Source: GCA-020344715 sp050115935
GTDB taxonomy: Archaea > Thermoproteota > Bathyarchaeia > Bathyarchaeales > Bathyarchaeaceae
Assembly (NCBI GenBank): GCA_050115935.1
Contig: JASFPO010000057.1
Span: 1-12,307, forward strand
Length of the DNA: 12,307 bases
Direction: 5' to 3'
Each line of letters begins with the position of its first letter. Positions within the stretch are counted from its first letter, which is position 1. The notes beneath the pieces are model-generated. The model did no database searches. It saw only the letters and a program-made list of their open reading frames with translations, and was not told the DNA's origin. The translations under genes were made by a program, and so were the position numbers. This document shows positions 11,973-12,307 of the stretch, piece after piece.

Positions 11973-12307
11973 TTGGTCAGCGGCCTATATGACCATATCA
12001 TTGGGCTCATGGTAGCTTGCGTTCTTGTTGTTTCAGCCTTCGTGGCCATCCCCAACTTAGCCTATGTTAATCTCCTTTACATGGAACAGCAACAACTCAG
12101 GAACATAGCTCTCAGCGCATCTAAAACCATTTTGCTGGACAACGGATATCCGACAGACTGGGGTTCAACAAACATCTTTAGCCAAGACCAAGTAAAACGA
12201 TTTGGCCTGGCACTCGCTGGAAGCTCCTCATACTACGTACTAGACCCAGACAAAGTTCAAAGACTGGTAGTCGGAAACCCAACTGGGACTGTTGAGTACG
12301 AAGCAAT
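11973..12307 (+). CDS. N-anchored pilin-like surface protein (5' part; runs off the window)
   Basis: An open frame of 111 codons begins at TTG 11973 (AGGGA site about 7 nt upstream; ATG 12009 is a weaker alternative) and continues past the edge. A short N-terminus 'VSGLYDHIIG' precedes one hydrophobic helix (~11-33) and then 'YMEQQQLRNIALSASKTILL' and 'DNGYPTDWG'. A hydrophobic helix continuing into an amphipathic helix is the architecture of type IV pilin-like proteins, but I see no clear class III signal-peptidase site. The body after the helix is expected to be extracellular. No family can be named from this fragment. Confidence 0.8.
   Translation, partial: MVSGLYDHIIGLMVACVLVVSAFVAIPNLAYVNLLYMEQQQLRNIALSASKTILLDNGYPTDWGSTNIFSQDQVKRFGLALAGSSSYYVLDPDKVQRLVVGNPTGTVEYEA

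Overview
The window looks like a stretch of an archaeal chromosome, most likely an uncultured Bathyarchaeota/Thermoproteota-type lineage. This is an inference from style, not from a marker gene. The signs are a tRNA-Gly with a 20-nt anticodon-loop intron and a textbook bulge-helix-bulge; archaeal TATA boxes about 25-40 nt upstream of several starts (at least one apparently leaderless); mixed ATG/GTG/TTG starts; and archaeal families (DUF211, DUF996, a VIT/CCC1-like transporter, a retropepsin-like protein with TPRs). Many predicted proteins are membrane-bound or secreted.

Left part (1-1400): the tail of a small possible AbrB-type protein, then a TPR plus double retropepsin-like aspartic protease.

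Central segment (1414-5263): this segment is bracketed by a direct repeat of about 140 bp. The right copy is the promoter plus 5' half of a complete, intron-containing tRNA-Gly(GCC). The left copy has the same promoter and the same 5' half but stops being homologous exactly in the anticodon loop, with no 3' half in the window. Between the copies lie a DUF998 membrane protein, a 63-aa two-helix membrane protein, a DUF996 membrane protein with a zinc ribbon, a threonine dehydratase-like enzyme, a 500-bp hairpin-rich non-coding stretch, and seven alternating CG tracts (GCGCGC or longer) that I do not see elsewhere in the window.

Right-centre (5368-8741): on the minus strand, a DUF211 protein, a VIT/CCC1-like transporter, and a two-gene unit of a membrane-anchored Cys-motif protein followed by a CBS-pair protein. 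On the plus strand, a second 64-aa two-helix protein that is a clear paralogue of the one at 2689-2880, and a protein with PD-(D/E)xK nuclease-like residues plus a C-terminal helix-turn-helix.

Right end (8809-12307): a minus-strand three-gene unit of a five-helix membrane protein followed by two N-anchored, sequon-rich surface proteins that share a juxtamembrane motif (YY-x4-QP). After it, on the plus strand, come a 96-aa two-helix protein, a zinc-ribbon reading frame that lacks a usable start (probably broken or frameshifted), and the start of a pilin-like, N-terminally anchored protein that runs off the window. No CRISPR array, transposase, integrase or rRNA is visible.
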